Of a stretch of 64,000 bases of DNA, positions 1-12,922 are shown one piece after another; positions within the stretch are counted from its first letter, which is position 1; the number at the start of each line of letters is the position of its first letter. Where the stretch lies: assembly GCF_000372465.1 (NCBI RefSeq), contig NZ_AQUZ01000001.1, positions 310,001 through 374,000 of the forward strand. The letters are read 5' to 3'. The notes below the pieces were generated by a model that searched no databases, was not told the DNA's origin, and saw only the letters and a program-made list of their open reading frames with translations. The position numbers and the translations under genes are program-made. The DNA comes from Kribbella catacumbae DSM 19601. GTDB lineage: Bacteria > Actinomycetota > Actinomycetes > Propionibacteriales > Kribbellaceae.

Positions 1-3000
1 CCGGTCGCTGTCGTAGTACATGAACAGCGACAGCGGCAGGCCCTTCGCCTTGGCCTTCGACACCGTCTTCACCAGCAGCATGGAGTAGCCGCCGAGCTCG
101 AAGAACCGGTCCTGCCGGCCGACCCGCGGCAGATCGAGCAGCTTCGCCCAGATCTTGGCGAGAATGCGCTCGGTGTCGGTCCGCGGTGGTTCGAACGCCC
201 GGTCGATCGCCTCGGCCGGTGTCTGGGTCAAGCCGGGGCGTTCGTCCGCGGGCAGCAGTTCGCAGGTGTCCCACCGGGCGTCCGGACTCGCCACGATCGC
301 CTCGAGTGCCGTGCGGTACATCGACGCCAGCCGGTCGGCCGCCGTACGGTCGAGCGCGCGGGTGTTGGACCGCACGACCAGGTACCCAGGACCGGTCGCC
401 ACCGACAGCGGGAACTCCGTGGTTCCGCTGGCCACGCTGTCGTCCAGGCCCTCCATCCCGGACCCGTCGCCGCGAGCGGTCAAGGAGCTGTAGTCCTGGA
501 AGCTGAAGAACACGTCCAGCAGGCGCCGTTCCTGGCTCAGCTCGCGCTGAATCACCGGCATCGGAAAGAACCGGTGCGGCCACAGGTCCCCCTCGGCGGC
601 GAAAGTCCGCGTGACCAGCTCGCGCCAGCTGCCAGGCGCCCGCCGCATCGGTACCGGCAGCAAGTTCAGGTGCATGCCGTACACCCGCTCCGCGCCTTCG
701 ACGGCCGGACGGATGTGGCTGGTCAGCCCGCTGTGGAACTCCTGGTGCTCGGTCAGCGAGCTCAGGACGGCCAGATGCGCGGCGAACAACACGCTCTTCA
801 GCGAGGCCTGCGCCAAGGTGGCGACTTCCCGCAGCCTGGGCTCCAGGTCGGCGTACGGCACCTCCACCCGGTACTGCGTCCGCTCGGCCGCGCCATCGCC
901 ACTCCAGCCCGCCGGGATGGTGAACTTCGGCAGCGCGGCGACGTCCGCCCAGTACGCCCGGTCCTCGGCGGATTCCAGCGCCGCGAGTTCACCGGCGATC
1001 GCGTCGGCGAAGCGTACCGGCGGCTGCTCCCACGGCTGCTGCGGCAGGTCGTCACGGAACCGGCCGTAGTAGTCGAGCAGTTCCATCACCAAGGCGTGAT
1101 GGCTCCAACCCTCGAGGATCACATGGTTCTGCGTGACAGTGGCCTGCCAGCTGTGATCGTCGAGCTTGTGCACGGCGAAGCGCAGCAGCGGCGGCGTCCG
1201 GTGATCGAAGTGAGTTGCCTGCTCCTCGGACTGGAAGCCCGCCAGGGCCTGCCGCTGGATCTCCGGCGGCAAGCCGGACAGGTCGACCACTGTCAGCGGC
1301 ACCTCCGCCGAAGCATGAACCACCTGCATCGGGACCGAGTACGTCTCCAGGTCCACACCGGTCCGCAGTACTTCGTGCCGCTCGATCAGCAAGGCGAGCG
1401 CCTGCCGGAGAGCCTCGACGGACAAGGGCTTCTGGTCCGTCAGGCGAGTCGAGACGACGTTGTGATAGCTCCGCGGAACCTCGGTCGAGAGCAGTTCGAC
1501 CATCATCCCGGTCTGCGCTTCTGACAACGGGTACGCGTCGGACACGCCGGCCGGCAGCAAGGCCCGGTCGTCGGAGCCGATCAGAGCGAACGGCTGCACC
1601 GAAGTCACCGCGGCGGCGACCGGACGGCCGGTCAGCCTCTCGGCCAGTGCGGCCACCGTGCGCAGCTCGAAAACGTCTTTCACGCCCGCGTCGAGTCCGG
1701 CCCGGCGCAGCCCGCCGACCACCGAGACGGCGCTGATCGAGTCACCGCCGAGGTCGAAGAAGCTGTCGAAGGCGCCAACTCGGTCGACCGCCAGCGCCCT
1801 GCGCCAGACCGCTGCGATCTGCTGCTCCACAGCGGTCCGCGGGACGACGTACTCGGTCTGGACAGCTGTGTACTCCGGGGCCGGCAGTGCCGCGCGATTG
1901 AGCTTGCCGCTGGCGGTCAGGGGCAGTGCGGCCAGCTCGACGAAGGCCGAGGGGACCATGTACTCCGGCAGCCACCCGGCCACCGCGTCGCGGAGCTCGT
2001 CCAGTTTCACCGGCTCGGACGGGACGACGTACGCGACCAGCTTCTTGTCGCCAGGGCGGTCCTCCCTGGCGATCACGGTGGCGTGCCCGACGGCCTGATG
2101 CCGCAGGATGGTGGTCTCCACCTCGCCGAGTTCGATCCGGTAACCGTGGATCTTCACCTGGTCGTCGGCCCGGCCCGGGCAGGTCAGCGTGCCGTCGGGG
2201 TTCCAGGCGGCCAGGTCACCAGTGCGGTACATGCGCTCGCCGGGTGGTCCCCACGGGCAGGCGACGAAAGCGGCCGCCGACAGGTCCGGCCGGTTGTGGT
2301 AGCCGCGGGCGACCTGCGGCCCGGCGACGTACAACTCGCCGATGATGCCGACCGGTGCCGGCTGCAGGTTGCCGTCCAGCACGTAGATTCGCAGGTTCGT
2401 CACCGGACGGCCGATCGTGACCGGACCGTCCGGCAGCGCATCGCCGGGCTGGTAGCTGAGTGCGGTGACCGCGACGGTGGTCTCGGTCGGACCGTACTCG
2501 TTGATCAGGGCAACATCGGGGTGGGCCGACCGCCAGGCCTGCGCCACCTCGCCCAGCAACGGCTCTCCACCCGTCATCAGTTGAAGCGACGGCGACCATT
2601 CAGGCGCCAGCTCTGTCAGCAGAGTGAGGTGGCTGGGCGTCACCTTGACGAAGGCAGGCTTGGTCAGGGGCGCTTCCTCGGTGCCGTCCAGGGCGCCCAG
2701 GATGACCGTGCCGCCAAGGGTCAGCGGACCCCAGAGCGCGTTCACCGTCAGGTCGAACGACGCCGACGAGTGCAGCAACGAGGACGTGGCCAGCCCTTCA
2801 CAGTTCTCCGCACACCAAGCCAGGTAGTTGGCCACCTGGCGGTGCTCCAGTACCGCGCCCTTCGGCCGGCCGGTCGAGCCCGAGGTGTAGATGGTGTAGA
2901 TCGCGTTCTCCCGGCGCAGCGGCACGGAGCGGTCCGCGTCGGTCACCGGTCCACCAGCCTGGTCAGCCGCCGTCTCGTCGTCCAGGACGAGCAGGGGCAC

Positions 3001-6000
3001 CTCCCCCACCGGTAGGTGGTCCAGCAGGTCGGCGGCCGTCAGCAGCAGGACCGGATCCGAGTCGGTGAGGACGAAGCCGACTCGATCGACCGGGTTCTCC
3101 GGATCGATCGGCACATAGGCTCCGCCCGCCTTCACCACCGCGAGCAGCGCGACGATCAGCTCGACGGATCGCGGCAGCGCGACGGCGACCCGCGACTCGG
3201 GGCCGACGCCCTTCGCGATCAGCAGCCTGGCCAGGCGGTTCGCCCGCTGGTCCAGTTCGGCATAGGTCAACTCGATGCCTTCGGCAAGTACTGCGGTCTG
3301 CCCGGGCGTCCTGGCCACCGACTCGGCGATCAGGTCCGGCAGCAGTGCAGGCAGGCCGGCACGCACCGGCCCGTCGGCGAACTGCCGCAGTACCTGGTCC
3401 ACCTCGCCGGCCGGCAGGTGCGAAAGCCGGGCGTCGCCCTCGGGGTCGGACGCCATCGCCTCCAGCACCGACCGGTACATCCCGGCCAGCCGCTCAGCGT
3501 TGTCCTTGCCGATCACCCGCGAATCGGCCGTCAGGATCATGTAGCCGCCCCGGGACGACACGGTCAGCGGTACTTCGGTAATGCTCTCGTTCTGCAGGCT
3601 GGTACGACGTGACGCCACCACCGGCAGGTCGTCGAGCGACTCGTAGGTCTCACCGGCGTACGGGTCGATCAGGTCGTCGTCGAGCTGCCGGAAGTCCTGG
3701 TAGTTGAAGAAGACGTTGATCAGCCGGCGCCCCGCGTCCCGCTGGATCTGCGGCATCGGGTAGCGCCGGTGAGGCCACAGCTCCAGCTCGCGGGCGAAGG
3801 TCTGCTCGACCAGCTCCCGCCACGTCCGCGCACCCCTCTCGACCGCGAACGGCAGCGTGTTCAGGTACATGCCATGCACCTTGTCGGCCCCGGCTGCCTC
3901 GGGCCGGGCGTCGCAGACGAGACCGGTGGTGAAGGCTGTCTCCGCGCTCAGCAGGCTCATCACCTTGACGTGTGCCGCCAGCATCACGGACTTGAGCGAC
4001 GCGTCGGCCGCGGCAGCGAGCGCCCGCAGGCCATCCTCGAGGTCGATCGCCCGCGCACCGGCGTACAGGGCGTGCGGTTCGCCGTCCTCACCCCAGCCGG
4101 CCGGCAGCTCGCCAGCCGGGTAACCGGTCGCGATGTCCAGCCAGTACGCCTTGTCTTCGGCCGAGGCCAGCGATTCCAGTTCGCCCGCGATGAAGTCGGC
4201 GTACCGGACCTTCGGTACGACGTACGCCTCCGGCTGCTGGCCCGTCCGGATCGCGCGGTAGGTCGTGACCAGCTCCATCAGCAACGAGTGGTAGCTCCAG
4301 CCCTCCGACACGGCGTGGCACTCGGTGCTGGTGAGCCACCACGAGTCGGTCTGGTCGGTCGTGTGCACGTGGAAGCGCAGCAGTGCGGGTGCCGACAGGT
4401 CGAACGGCCGTGACCGCTCGGCCGCACGATAGGCACGCAGCGCTTCGTCGACGTCGGCATCACCAAGCTGGGTGACCCCAACCGGCATCGCAGCCGACGA
4501 GTGGACCAGCTGCAGGGGACGCGAGTACTCGCCCAGGTCGATCGAGGTGCGCAAGTTCTCGTGCCGCTCGACCAGCAGAGCGGCGGCGGCCTGCAGGGCA
4601 GCCAGCTCGAACGGCTCGTCGTCGAGGATCCGGTGCGAGGTCGTGTTGTGGTAGTGCGCCTCCTCGGCGCCGGCCAGCATCTCGGCCACCATGCCGGTCT
4701 GCGCCTGCGACAACGGGTACGCGTCGGTGACACCGGCCGGCAGCGCGCCGCGATCCTCGGCGGAGATCAGCGCGAACGGCGCGACGAAGGTCTCCTCGCG
4801 CACCTCACGGCCGGTCAGCTTCTCGGCCAGCGCGGCCACGGTCCGGTACTCGAAGACGTCCCACACCGCCACGTCCACACCGGTCTCGCGCAGCGCGCCG
4901 ACCACGGCGACCGCGCTCAGCGAGTCGCCGCCGAGCTCGAAGAAGCTCGTGTGGACGTCGATCTCGGTCCGCCCCAGCACCTTCGCCCAGACCGCGGCCA
5001 ACTGCTCCTCGGTGGTGGTCCGTGCCGTCACGGTTCGGTCGGCAGCCACGACCGCGATCCCTGGTTCGGGCAGTGCCCGCAGGTCTGTCTTGCCGTTCTC
5101 GGTCAGCGGAATCGCGTCCAGGCCGACGATCGCCGACGGCACCATGTACTCCGGCAGCCACTCCTGCAGCTGGGCACGCAATCCGGCCTGGTCGAGTTCA
5201 CCAGCCGTGACGACGTACGCGACCAGCCGCTTGTCGCCGTTGGCGGTGTCGCGCGCGACGACGATCGCCTGGCTGACCGCGGGGTGGCGCAGCAGCGTGC
5301 TCTCGATCTCGCCGAGCTCGATCCGGTACCCGTGGATCTTCACCTGGTTGTCCACCCGGCTCGGGCAGGTCAGCGTGCCGTCCACGTCCCAGGCGGCCAG
5401 GTCGCCGGTGCGGTACATCCGCTCCCCCGGCAGCCACGGGCAGGCGACGTACTTCGCGGCGGTCAGGTCCGGCCGGTTCAGGTAGCCGCGGGTGACGCAG
5501 TCGCCGGCGACGTACAGTTCGCCGACCACACCGACGGGCGTGGGACGCAGGAACGCGTCCAGTACGAAGATGCTGGAGTTCGGCATCGGCTTGCCGATCG
5601 GCAGACCGCCCGACGGCAGTGCGTCGTCCGGCTCGATCCGCAGCGCCGTGCAGCCGACCGTGGTCTCGGTCGGACCGTACTCGTTGATCACGGTGACGCC
5701 CGGGTGCCTGGCCCGCCACGCATCGACCGACTCGCCGGTCAGCGCCTCACCGCCGGTCATCAGTACGCCGGTCGGCGAGAACTCGTCCGGCAGCTCGACC
5801 AGGAAGGGCAGATGGCTCGGGGTCACCTTGACGAACGTCGGCGCCACCTCCGGCGCAGCCTGGCTACCGTCCAGCGCGCCGATCACCACGTGACCGCCGA
5901 GGACCAACGGCCCCCACAGCGCGTTGACCGTCAGGTCGAACGACACGGAGGAGTGCAGCAGCGACGAGCCGGCCAGCCCGTCGTACTCGCCGGCGCACCA

Positions 6001-7977
6001 GGCCAGGTACCCGGACAGCTGCCGGTGCTCGACCACGACGCCCTTCGGCTGGCCCGTCGACCCCGAGGTGTAGATCAGGTACGCCGGGTTGCCGGGACCG
6101 GCCGTGATCCCCAGCTCGGTGTCCGGGTAGCTCGCGAACCTGGCCGGGTAGTCCACCGCGACGGCAGGTGCGGTCGTTGCCGGGAGCCCCTGAGTCGCCG
6201 AGCCCGAGACCAGGATCAGCTCCGGGTCGGAGTCCTCGAGAATGTAGGCGTTGCGTTCGGCCGGGTACTCCGGATCGATCGGCACGTACGCCGCGCCGGC
6301 CTTCAATACGGCCAGAACGGCGACTACCAGGTCGGCCGAGCGGGGAATCGCGACGGCCACCCGGGACTCCGGCCGGACGCCCTCGTCCACCAGGAATCTG
6401 GCCAGCCGGTTGGCCCGCGCGTTCAGTTCGCCGTACGTCAGCCGGGTCGTGCCGTCCACGATCGCGACCGCGTTCGGGGCCCGGCGGGCGACCTGCTCGT
6501 GCACCGGCGGGGTCAGCTCCAGCTCGCCACCGGTGGCGAAGACGTCGGTGAGCTCGATGAGCTCGGCCGGGCCGAACATCTCCAGGGCCGACTGCGGCCG
6601 GTCGGGTTCGGCGACGCCCTCGGCCAGCAGCCGGACGAAGTGCCCGGACAGGCGGCGCGCGGTGGACTCGTCGAAGAGCGCGGTCGCGTAAGTCAGTACG
6701 CCGTCCAGGGCGCCGTCCAGCGTCTCGGTGAGCTTCAGGTTCAGATCGAACTTGGCCACGGTGAAGCCGGTCGGCACCGGCTCGGCCACCAGCTCACCCA
6801 GCGCGAACGCGTCGGGCTGCGCCTGCCGCACGACGAACGCCACCTGGAACAACGGCGAGCGCGACATGTCCCGCTCCGGCTGCAACTCGTCCACCAGCTT
6901 GGCGAACGGCACAGTCTGGTGATCGTGGGCGTCCAGGACTCGGGCATGGGTCTGGCGGACCAGATCGGCAAACGTGGGGTCGCCGGTCCAGCGGGTGCGG
7001 ATCACCAGGCTGTTGATGCCGTAGCCGATCAGTCGCTGCAGCTCGGGCCGGGTCCGGCCGGAGACAACGGTGCCCACGGCAACGTCCTGTTCACCGGTGT
7101 ACCTCGTCAGCATCAGCTGGTACGCCGTCAGCATCACCACGAACGGCGTCGTGTCGAACTTCCCGGCCAGGGCCCGTACCTGGTCCGCGAGACCGTCCGG
7201 CAACACGAAGGGCAGATCCGCGCCGGAGTTGCTCCGAACGGCCGACCGGGGCCGATCCGTCGGCAGCTCGACAGGGCGGACTCCCGCCAACTGCTCCCGC
7301 CACCAGTCCAGCTCTCCCGCGAGATCCTGACCGCGCTGCCAGGCGGCGAAGTCGGCGTACTGTAGGGGTAGTTCTTCCAGCGACGGGGTCACTCCGGCCG
7401 AGTGCGCGCCGTACAGCTCGCTCAGCTCCGCTGACAGCAACTCGGTCGACCACGCGTCACCTGCGATGTGGTGCAGTACAACGATCAGCAGTTGATCGTC
7501 GGCCGCCACGCGAACCAGCGTCGCCCGGGCGGGCCACTCGTGTTCCAGGTCGAAGCCAGTGCTCGTCTGCTCACGCAGAACCTCCGCGAGCGCTGCCTCG
7601 GGAGACGGTCCGTCGCCGAGCTCGATGACCCGCAGGTCGTTGCCCCGCCCCTGATCGATCGTAGGGTCGACGATCTGGACCGGCTCGCCGTCGCGGAGTT
7701 CGTACCGGGTGCGGAGGATCTCGTGCCGCGCCAGCAGCTCAGCCCACGACCGGCGCAGCGCGTCGAGGTCGAGCCGACCGCGCATCCGCAGCGCGGCGGG
7801 CAGCAGGTACTCCGAGCTGCCGGTGTCCAGCCGGTTCAGGAACCACATCTGCTGCTGGCCGAAAGACAGCGGCAGCGGCTTGCTCCGGTCCGCGGGGGCG
7901 ATCGCCGATCGCCGGCCTCCCAGCGCCCCCGCCAGCCTGCGGCGCAGCAGTTCTTCCCGGGCGTCAGTGGTGGACAC
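1..7977 (-). CDS. NRPS-B, partial: C-A-T-C-A-T-C-T, continues past left edge
   Basis: Non-ribosomal peptide synthetase, open for about 2,659 codons and still open at the left edge. Reading from the start, by plus-strand position: C domain (about 7880-6600), A (6520-5030), T (4990-4770), C (4730-3450), A (3400-1830), T (1790-1590), C (1550-250), then a T domain (about 170-70, motif FFELGGYSM) with no A domain before it. Both A domains carry YTSGSTG loops. By my alignment to GrsA the pocket residues are DLNKMGEVG and DLNKMGEVA, nearly the same and closest to my recollection of Asn/Asp-type codes. The C motifs vary: HHIAGDA in the first, CHAVSEG and NHVILEG in the other two. The GTG start shares one base with the NRPS-A stop and has GAGGAG five bases upstream. 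No epimerase or thioesterase is visible. Confidence 0.95.
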   Translation of the reverse strand, partial: MSTTDAREELLRRRLAGALGGRRSAIAPADRSKPLPLSFGQQQMWFLNRLDTGSSEYLLPAALRMRGRLDLDALRRSWAELLARHEILRTRYELRDGEPVQIVDPTIDQGRGNDLRVIELGDGPSPEAALAEVLREQTSTGFDLEHEWPARATLVRVAADDQLLIVVLHHIAGDAWSTELLSAELSELYGAHSAGVTPSLEELPLQYADFAAWQRGQDLAGELDWWREQLAGVRPVELPTDRPRSAVRSNSGADLPFVLPDGLADQVRALAGKFDTTPFVVMLTAYQLMLTRYTGEQDVAVGTVVSGRTRPELQRLIGYGINSLVIRTRWTGDPTFADLVRQTHARVLDAHDHQTVPFAKLVDELQPERDMSRSPLFQVAFVVRQAQPDAFALGELVAEPVPTGFTVAKFDLNLKLTETLDGALDGVLTYATALFDESTARRLSGHFVRLLAEGVAEPDRPQSALEMFGPAELIELTDVFATGGELELTPPVHEQVARRAPNAVAIVDGTTRLTYGELNARANRLARFLVDEGVRPESRVAVAIPRSADLVVAVLAVLKAGAAYVPIDPEYPAERNAYILEDSDPELILVSGSATQGLPATTAPAVAVDYPARFASYPDTELGITAGPGNPAYLIYTSGSTGQPKGVVVEHRQLSGYLAWCAGEYDGLAGSSLLHSSVSFDLTVNALWGPLVLGGHVVIGALDGSQAAPEVAPTFVKVTPSHLPFLVELPDEFSPTGVLMTGGEALTGESVDAWRARHPGVTVINEYGPTETTVGCTALRIEPDDALPSGGLPIGKPMPNSSIFVLDAFLRPTPVGVVGELYVAGDCVTRGYLNRPDLTAAKYVACPWLPGERMYRTGDLAAWDVDGTLTCPSRVDNQVKIHGYRIELGEIESTLLRHPAVSQAIVVARDTANGDKRLVAYVVTAGELDQAGLRAQLQEWLPEYMVPSAIVGLDAIPLTENGKTDLRALPEPGIAVVAADRTVTARTTTEEQLAAVWAKVLGRTEIDVHTSFFELGGDSLSAVAVVGALRETGVDVAVWDVFEYRTVAALAEKLTGREVREETFVAPFALISAEDRGALPAGVTDAYPLSQAQTGMVAEMLAGAEEAHYHNTTSHRILDDEPFELAALQAAAALLVERHENLRTSIDLGEYSRPLQLVHSSAAMPVGVTQLGDADVDEALRAYRAAERSRPFDLSAPALLRFHVHTTDQTDSWWLTSTECHAVSEGWSYHSLLMELVTTYRAIRTGQQPEAYVVPKVRYADFIAGELESLASAEDKAYWLDIATGYPAGELPAGWGEDGEPHALYAGARAIDLEDGLRALAAAADASLKSVMLAAHVKVMSLLSAETAFTTGLVCDARPEAAGADKVHGMYLNTLPFAVERGARTWRELVEQTFARELELWPHRRYPMPQIQRDAGRRLINVFFNYQDFRQLDDDLIDPYAGETYESLDDLPVVASRRTSLQNESITEVPLTVSSRGGYMILTADSRVIGKDNAERLAGMYRSVLEAMASDPEGDARLSHLPAGEVDQVLRQFADGPVRAGLPALLPDLIAESVARTPGQTAVLAEGIELTYAELDQRANRLARLLIAKGVGPESRVAVALPRSVELIVALLAVVKAGGAYVPIDPENPVDRVGFVLTDSDPVLLLTAADLLDHLPVGEVPLLVLDDETAADQAGGPVTDADRSVPLRRENAIYTIYTSGSTGRPKGAVLEHRQVANYLAWCAENCEGLATSSLLHSSASFDLTVNALWGPLTLGGTVILGALDGTEEAPLTKPAFVKVTPSHLTLLTELAPEWSPSLQLMTGGEPLLGEVAQAWRSAHPDVALINEYGPTETTVAVTALSYQPGDALPDGPVTIGRPVTNLRIYVLDGNLQPAPVGIIGELYVAGPQVARGYHNRPDLSAAAFVACPWGPPGERMYRTGDLAAWNPDGTLTCPGRADDQVKIHGYRIELGEVETTILRHQAVGHATVIAREDRPGDKKLVAYVVPSEPVKLDELRDAVAGWLPEYMVPSAFVELAALPLTASGKLNRAALPAPEYTAVQTEYVVPRTAVEQQIAAVWRRALAVDRVGAFDSFFDLGGDSISAVSVVGGLRRAGLDAGVKDVFELRTVAALAERLTGRPVAAAVTSVQPFALIGSDDRALLPAGVSDAYPLSEAQTGMMVELLSTEVPRSYHNVVSTRLTDQKPLSVEALRQALALLIERHEVLRTGVDLETYSVPMQVVHASAEVPLTVVDLSGLPPEIQRQALAGFQSEEQATHFDHRTPPLLRFAVHKLDDHSWQATVTQNHVILEGWSHHALVMELLDYYGRFRDDLPQQPWEQPPVRFADAIAGELAALESAEDRAYWADVAALPKFTIPAGWSGDGAAERTQYRVEVPYADLEPRLREVATLAQASLKSVLFAAHLAVLSSLTEHQEFHSGLTSHIRPAVEGAERVYGMHLNLLPVPMRRAPGSWRELVTRTFAAEGDLWPHRFFPMPVIQRELSQERRLLDVFFSFQDYSSLTARGDGSGMEGLDDSVASGTTEFPLSVATGPGYLVVRSNTRALDRTAADRLASMYRTALEAIVASPDARWDTCELLPADERPGLTQTPAEAIDRAFEPPRTDTERILAKIWAKLLDLPRVGRQDRFFELGGYSMLLVKTVSKAKAKGLPLSLFMYYDSDR

Positions 7978-10900
7978 TAGTTCTCCTCAGCGGTGGCGGC
8001 GAGGATCTCGCCGTCGGACAGTGCGTCGATCTCCGCGCGGATGTGCGCCTCGACCGCGGCCGCCAGTCCGGCGACCGTCGGGGCCTCGAAGACGGCCCGC
8101 ACCGGCAGGTCGATCTCGAAGGCGTTCTGCAGCCGCGCGATCAGCCGGATCGCCAGGATCGAGTTGCCGCCGCTGCGGAAGAAGTTCGCCTCGGTGCCGA
8201 CGTCCTGGCCGAGCAGCTCGGTCCAGATCTCGGCGATCCGCTCCTCGACCACAGTGGCCGGTGCGACCGGCTCCGCGGTACCGGCGCCCTCCGGTGCCGG
8301 CAGCGCGGACCGATCGAGCTTCCCGTTGGGGTTCAGCGGGAGCCGGTCCAAGGGGACGAAAGCAGCCGGCACCAGGTAGCCGGGGAGCTGCCGCGCCGCG
8401 TGCTCGGTGAGGTCGGACTCGGTTGCCCCGCCTACGTAGTACGCCACGAGCCGCAGGGCGCCGGGCCGGTCCTCCCGGGCAACCACCACGACATCGGTGA
8501 CACCCGAGTGACCGGCCAGCACGACCTGGATCTCCTCTGGTTCGATCCGGTAGCCGTGGATCTTCACCTGGTGGTCGACCCGGCCGATGAACTCGACGAT
8601 GCCGTCGGCGCGGCGCCGGACGAGGTCTCCGGTCCGGTAGAGCCGGCCGGTGCCGAACGGGTTGGGGACGAAACGCTCGGCGGTCAGCTCCGGCCGGTTG
8701 ACATAGCCGCGAGCCACGCCGGTACCGCCGACGTACAGCTCGCCCACCACGCCGACCGGGACCGGCTCACGCTGAGGATCGAGCACGTACATCGTCAGGT
8801 TCGGCAACGGCAGACCGATCGGCAGTACGTCGGACTGCTCGTCAGCCGGCACCGGATAGATCGAGGTGCCGACGGAAGCCTCAGTCGGGCCGTACTCGTT
8901 GACGATCCGGCTCTCCGGCGCCAGCTCGCGCCACGCCTCCAACACCCGGCGAGTGAATGGCTCACCCGCGACCACCAGCACCCCAGCCAGGTCCCGCGCC
9001 TGGTCAGCGGTCAGCTGAGTGGCCAGGATCTCCAGGTGTGACGGCGTCAGCTTCACGAAGCTGTACGGCGCCTGTGCAGCCAACGCCTTGCCGAGGTCAG
9101 CCAGGTCCAGGTCCGCGGGCATCAGGTGCACGGTCTGGCCGGTCAGCAGCGGCGCCCACAGGTTCGGTACGCCGAGGTCGAAGGCGACCGACGAGAGCAC
9201 CGGCGCGCCCCCGGTCCCCGCTCCGGCAAGCTCGCGGGCTGCCCAATCGAGATGGTTCACCAGGCCGCGATGCGGCACCGCCACGCCCTTCGGCTGTCCC
9301 GTGCTGCCGGAGGTGTAGATGACGTAAGCCAGCGCATCGAGGTCCGGCGCGACTGCAGGTGACTCGACCGGACGAGCAGCGATCAGGTCCGCGTGCTCGT
9401 CGACCAGCACGGCGTCCCGTGCGGTGGTGAGGCCGGTTCGACTGATGATGGCCTTCGCGTTCGCATCCTTGTGCAGCAGCGCGATCCGCTCGGCCGGCGT
9501 GTCTGGATCGACCGGCAGATAGGCGGCTCCGGCCTTCCACGCGGCCAGCATCGCCGTCGGCAACCACGGACCGCGGTCCAGCAGGACGACGACCACGTCG
9601 CCCTTCGCCACCTCGTTGGCGCGCAGATGATTGGCGAGCCTGTTCGCGTTCGCGTCCAGCTCCCGGTACGACAAGGTCCCGGCATCCGAGTTCACCGCGA
9701 CGGCATCCGGCGTCGCCTCGGCCTGCTGCTCGAACCGCTCCAGGACCGTCTTGGCGGGCACCTCGACAGCCGTCTGGTTCCAGCCTTCGATCAGCTGCTG
9801 CCGGTCTTCCGTGCTGAGCAGGCCGGCGATGCCGAGCGTCGTCGACGGCTCTGCCGCCAGCGTGCCGAGCAGGCGGACGAACGCGGCCGTGAGGCGCTCG
9901 ACCGTTGCGTGGCCGAACAGTGTGGTCGCGTACTCCATTGCCCCCAGCAACGATCCGTCGGCGAGCCGGCGCAGGTTCAGGGTGAGGTCGGTCTTGGCGA
10001 CCTGGAGCGCGGCCTGGATGGCCGCAAGGTCCTGCTGAGTGCCTTCGGAGCCGGAGAAGCCCTCGCCATGGAAGTCGAAGGCCGCCTGGTAGAGCGGGGT
10101 CCGGGACAGGTCGCGGTCCGGCGCCAGCTCGTCGACCAGCCGGTCGAACGGCAGTCCCGCGTGGGCGAACGCGTCCGCGCAGACCGACCGGGTCAGCTTC
10201 AGCGCGTCGTCGAAGGTCAGGCCCTCGTCCAGCCGGCAGCGCAGTACCACTGTGTTGAGGAAGAAGCCGACCAGGTTCTCCAGCTGCCCGAGGTCGCGGC
10301 CGGCTACCGGTGCGCCGATCGCGACGTCCCAGGTGCCGGTGAACCGGGCCAGCACTGTGGCGTAGGCGGCCAGCAACGTGCTGAACGGCGTACAACCGTG
10401 CCGGCGCCCGAGCTGGTCCAACTTCGCGGTGAGCTCGGCGGAAACAGTGAAGGTCACCATCGCGCCGTGCGGATCGCGGACCGCCGGCCGCGCCTTGTCG
10501 GTCGGCAGCTCGAGCGGCACGATCCCGTCCAGGGTGGCGCGCCAGTGGTCGAGTTCCTGGCGGACGAAGTCCTCGCTCAGGGTTCGCTGCTGCCAGGCGG
10601 CGTAGTCGGCGTACTGAACCTCCAGCGGATCCAGTTCGTCGCCGGCCAGCAGCCGGGTGAGGTCCTTGGCGATCACGGCGGCGGACCAGCCATCGGTGGC
10701 GATGTGGTGGATGGCCAGCGTCAGCACCTGCTCGGTACTGCTCCGCGTCAGCAACGCCCGTAGTACCGGGCCGTTCTGCAGATCGAAGCCGTCGCCGAGG
10801 TGCTCGGTCAGTATTGCGGCCAGCTGGCCGTCCTCGATGTCGGCCACCCGTACGTCGACCGCGGCTGCCGGATCGATCACCTGGACCGGCTCGCCGTCGA

Positions 10901-12869
10901 CCACCTGGTACCGGGTGCGGAGTGTCTCGTGGCGCGCGACGAGCGCGTCGAGTGCACGCCGTACCGCGCTCAATTCAGTTGCTTGAGGCAACCGAAGGAA
11001 CGTCGGGGCGACCCACTCACTGCTGTTCTTGTCCAGCTGCTCCATGAACCACAGCCGCCGTTGCCCTGCCGACAACGGGAGCTTCCCACCGCGATCGACG
11101 GGCGACAGGCCGGTGCCCTCGTCCAGCACGCCGGTGATCAGTTCGGCCTGTGCCTCGACCGTCGTGGCCCGCAGCAGGCCGCGCAGCTGGATCTCCTGAC
11201 CCGCGGTGGCCCGGAGCTGGTTCGCCAGCCGGGTCAAGGTGAGCGACGTCCCGCCGAGCTCGAAGAAGCTGTCGTGGACCCCGATCTTCTCGACACCGAG
11301 CAACTGCTGCCAGATGTCCGCGACCAGCCGCTCGGTCGTGGTGCGCGGGGCGACGTACTCCTTGCCGACCAGGCTGGACGGGTCGGGCAGTGCCTGCCGG
11401 TCCACCTTGCCGTGAGGGGTGAGCGGGAACTCGTCGACCGTGACGAAGACCGTGGGCACGTGCGTTTCCGGCAGGCGGTCCAGGAGATGGTCGCGCAGAC
11501 CTTCGGTGGCAGCGGCCTGCACGTAACCGACCAGCTGCGCCGTACCGTCGGGGCGGGTTCTGGCTGCGACGACGGCGGCCCGGACGTCCGGGTGCGAGGT
11601 CAGCGCCGCCTCGATCTCACCGGGCTCCAGCCGTACGCCGTTCACCTTGACCTGGTCGTCCGCGCGACCGACGTACTCCAGATTGCCGTCCTCGCGCCAG
11701 CGCACCAGGTCGCCGGTCCGGTACAGCCGCCAGCCGTCCTTGCCGAACGGGTCCGGGACGAACCGCTCGGCGGTCAGCCCAGGCCGGTTCAGGTAGCCGC
11801 GGGCCACGCCTACGCCACCGGCGTACAGCTCACCCGTCGCACCGATCGGAGCCGGCGAGCCGGTGTTCGGGTCGAGGACCAGCACCCGCATGCCCTTGAT
11901 CGGGCGGCCGATCGGCACCGGGCCGGTCAGTTGCTCGGGGTCGAACCGGAACGCGGTCACGTCGATCGAGCATTCGGTCGGTCCATAGGTGTTCCACAGT
12001 TCGACGTCGGTGCACTTGAGCAGCCGTTGCGCCAGCTCCGCACGCAGCGGCTCACCCGCGCAGGACACCAGCCGCAGTGATCCGCTCGCGTCCCAACCGG
12101 GTTCGTCGACCAGCAGACGCAGTACGGACGGCACCACTTGCAGCACCGTGATGCCCTGCTCGATGACCGCTGCCAGCAACGCCTTCGCGTCGCTCTCGCA
12201 ATCCTTCGGGGCCAGCACCACCGTGCCGCCGCTGATCAGTGGGCCGAAGAACTCCCAGACCACCGCGTCGAAGGTGATCCGCGTCTTCTGCAGCACCCGG
12301 TCCTGCTCGGTCAGGCGCTGCGCATCCACCGCCCACCGGACGCGATTGGTGATCCCTGCATGGGTCACGGCGACGCCCTTCGGCGTACCGGTGCTGCCGG
12401 AGGTGTACATCACGTACGCGAGCGACTCGGGCTGCGGCTCGGTCACCGGCGCGATGGGCCGGCCGGCGATCTCCGCTCGCAACTGCGCCGGTACGACGAC
12501 CTTGGCACCTGCGGCCTCGACCAGGCCGGACAGAGACCGCTCGGCGATCACCACGTGCGCGCCGGTATCACCGATCAGCCACTGCAGCCGGGTCGGTGGG
12601 TAGGCAGGGTCGAGGGTGACGAAGGCGGCACCGGTTCGCCAGATCGCGAGCAGGCTGACCACCAGGTCGAGACCGCGATCCAGCGCGACACCGATCACCG
12701 TCTCCGGTCCCGCGCCTTCCTCGAGCAGCAGGTGGGCCAGGCGACCGGCGTCGGCGTCCAGTTCGGCGTACGTGAGCCGGCGGCCACCGTCGACGACGGC
12801 CAGCGCGTCCGGTGACGTAGCTGCCCGCTCGGCTACGAGGGCAGGGATCAGGGAGTGCTCGGCAGTCAT
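7977..12869 (-). CDS. NRPS-A: A-T-C-A-T, amino-acid loading plus first extension module
   Basis: Peptide synthetase of 1,630 residues. Order: A1 (about 8-510, [11 protein letters not shown] near 155), T1 (FFELGGTSL near 540), C (about 580-1010, canonical HHIATDGWS near 715), A2 (about 1020-1520, [11 protein letters not shown]) and T2 (FFRSGGNSI near 1580). It begins with an A domain and has no starter C domain, so the chain should begin with an amino acid on T1 rather than with an acyl group. My pocket alignment gives DAWQSATID for A1, with no confident substrate, and DLPKVAEVG for A2, near the Asn/Asp class. The ATG is preceded by CAGGAG at good spacing. It is followed without a gap by NRPS-B and sits 53 bases after the MbtH-like gene, so all are probably one transcript. 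Confidence 0.96.
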   Translation of the reverse strand: MTAEHSLIPALVAERAATSPDALAVVDGGRRLTYAELDADAGRLAHLLLEEGAGPETVIGVALDRGLDLVVSLLAIWRTGAAFVTLDPAYPPTRLQWLIGDTGAHVVIAERSLSGLVEAAGAKVVVPAQLRAEIAGRPIAPVTEPQPESLAYVMYTSGSTGTPKGVAVTHAGITNRVRWAVDAQRLTEQDRVLQKTRITFDAVVWEFFGPLISGGTVVLAPKDCESDAKALLAAVIEQGITVLQVVPSVLRLLVDEPGWDASGSLRLVSCAGEPLRAELAQRLLKCTDVELWNTYGPTECSIDVTAFRFDPEQLTGPVPIGRPIKGMRVLVLDPNTGSPAPIGATGELYAGGVGVARGYLNRPGLTAERFVPDPFGKDGWRLYRTGDLVRWREDGNLEYVGRADDQVKVNGVRLEPGEIEAALTSHPDVRAAVVAARTRPDGTAQLVGYVQAAATEGLRDHLLDRLPETHVPTVFVTVDEFPLTPHGKVDRQALPDPSSLVGKEYVAPRTTTERLVADIWQQLLGVEKIGVHDSFFELGGTSLTLTRLANQLRATAGQEIQLRGLLRATTVEAQAELITGVLDEGTGLSPVDRGGKLPLSAGQRRLWFMEQLDKNSSEWVAPTFLRLPQATELSAVRRALDALVARHETLRTRYQVVDGEPVQVIDPAAAVDVRVADIEDGQLAAILTEHLGDGFDLQNGPVLRALLTRSSTEQVLTLAIHHIATDGWSAAVIAKDLTRLLAGDELDPLEVQYADYAAWQQRTLSEDFVRQELDHWRATLDGIVPLELPTDKARPAVRDPHGAMVTFTVSAELTAKLDQLGRRHGCTPFSTLLAAYATVLARFTGTWDVAIGAPVAGRDLGQLENLVGFFLNTVVLRCRLDEGLTFDDALKLTRSVCADAFAHAGLPFDRLVDELAPDRDLSRTPLYQAAFDFHGEGFSGSEGTQQDLAAIQAALQVAKTDLTLNLRRLADGSLLGAMEYATTLFGHATVERLTAAFVRLLGTLAAEPSTTLGIAGLLSTEDRQQLIEGWNQTAVEVPAKTVLERFEQQAEATPDAVAVNSDAGTLSYRELDANANRLANHLRANEVAKGDVVVVLLDRGPWLPTAMLAAWKAGAAYLPVDPDTPAERIALLHKDANAKAIISRTGLTTARDAVLVDEHADLIAARPVESPAVAPDLDALAYVIYTSGSTGQPKGVAVPHRGLVNHLDWAARELAGAGTGGAPVLSSVAFDLGVPNLWAPLLTGQTVHLMPADLDLADLGKALAAQAPYSFVKLTPSHLEILATQLTADQARDLAGVLVVAGEPFTRRVLEAWRELAPESRIVNEYGPTEASVGTSIYPVPADEQSDVLPIGLPLPNLTMYVLDPQREPVPVGVVGELYVGGTGVARGYVNRPELTAERFVPNPFGTGRLYRTGDLVRRRADGIVEFIGRVDHQVKIHGYRIEPEEIQVVLAGHSGVTDVVVVAREDRPGALRLVAYYVGGATESDLTEHAARQLPGYLVPAAFVPLDRLPLNPNGKLDRSALPAPEGAGTAEPVAPATVVEERIAEIWTELLGQDVGTEANFFRSGGNSILAIRLIARLQNAFEIDLPVRAVFEAPTVAGLAAAVEAHIRAEIDALSDGEILAATAEEN

Positions 12870-12922
12870 GGCAGTGGTCTCCTGGCGTTTCCGGTTCAGG
12901 CGGGCGGAGGTGGTGGATCGGG

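Noticed and set aside
4501-7365. 954-codon plus-strand open frame
   Set aside because: Antisense to NRPS-B; high GC leaves such frames open. Composition is Arg/Gln/Gly-rich with no domain.
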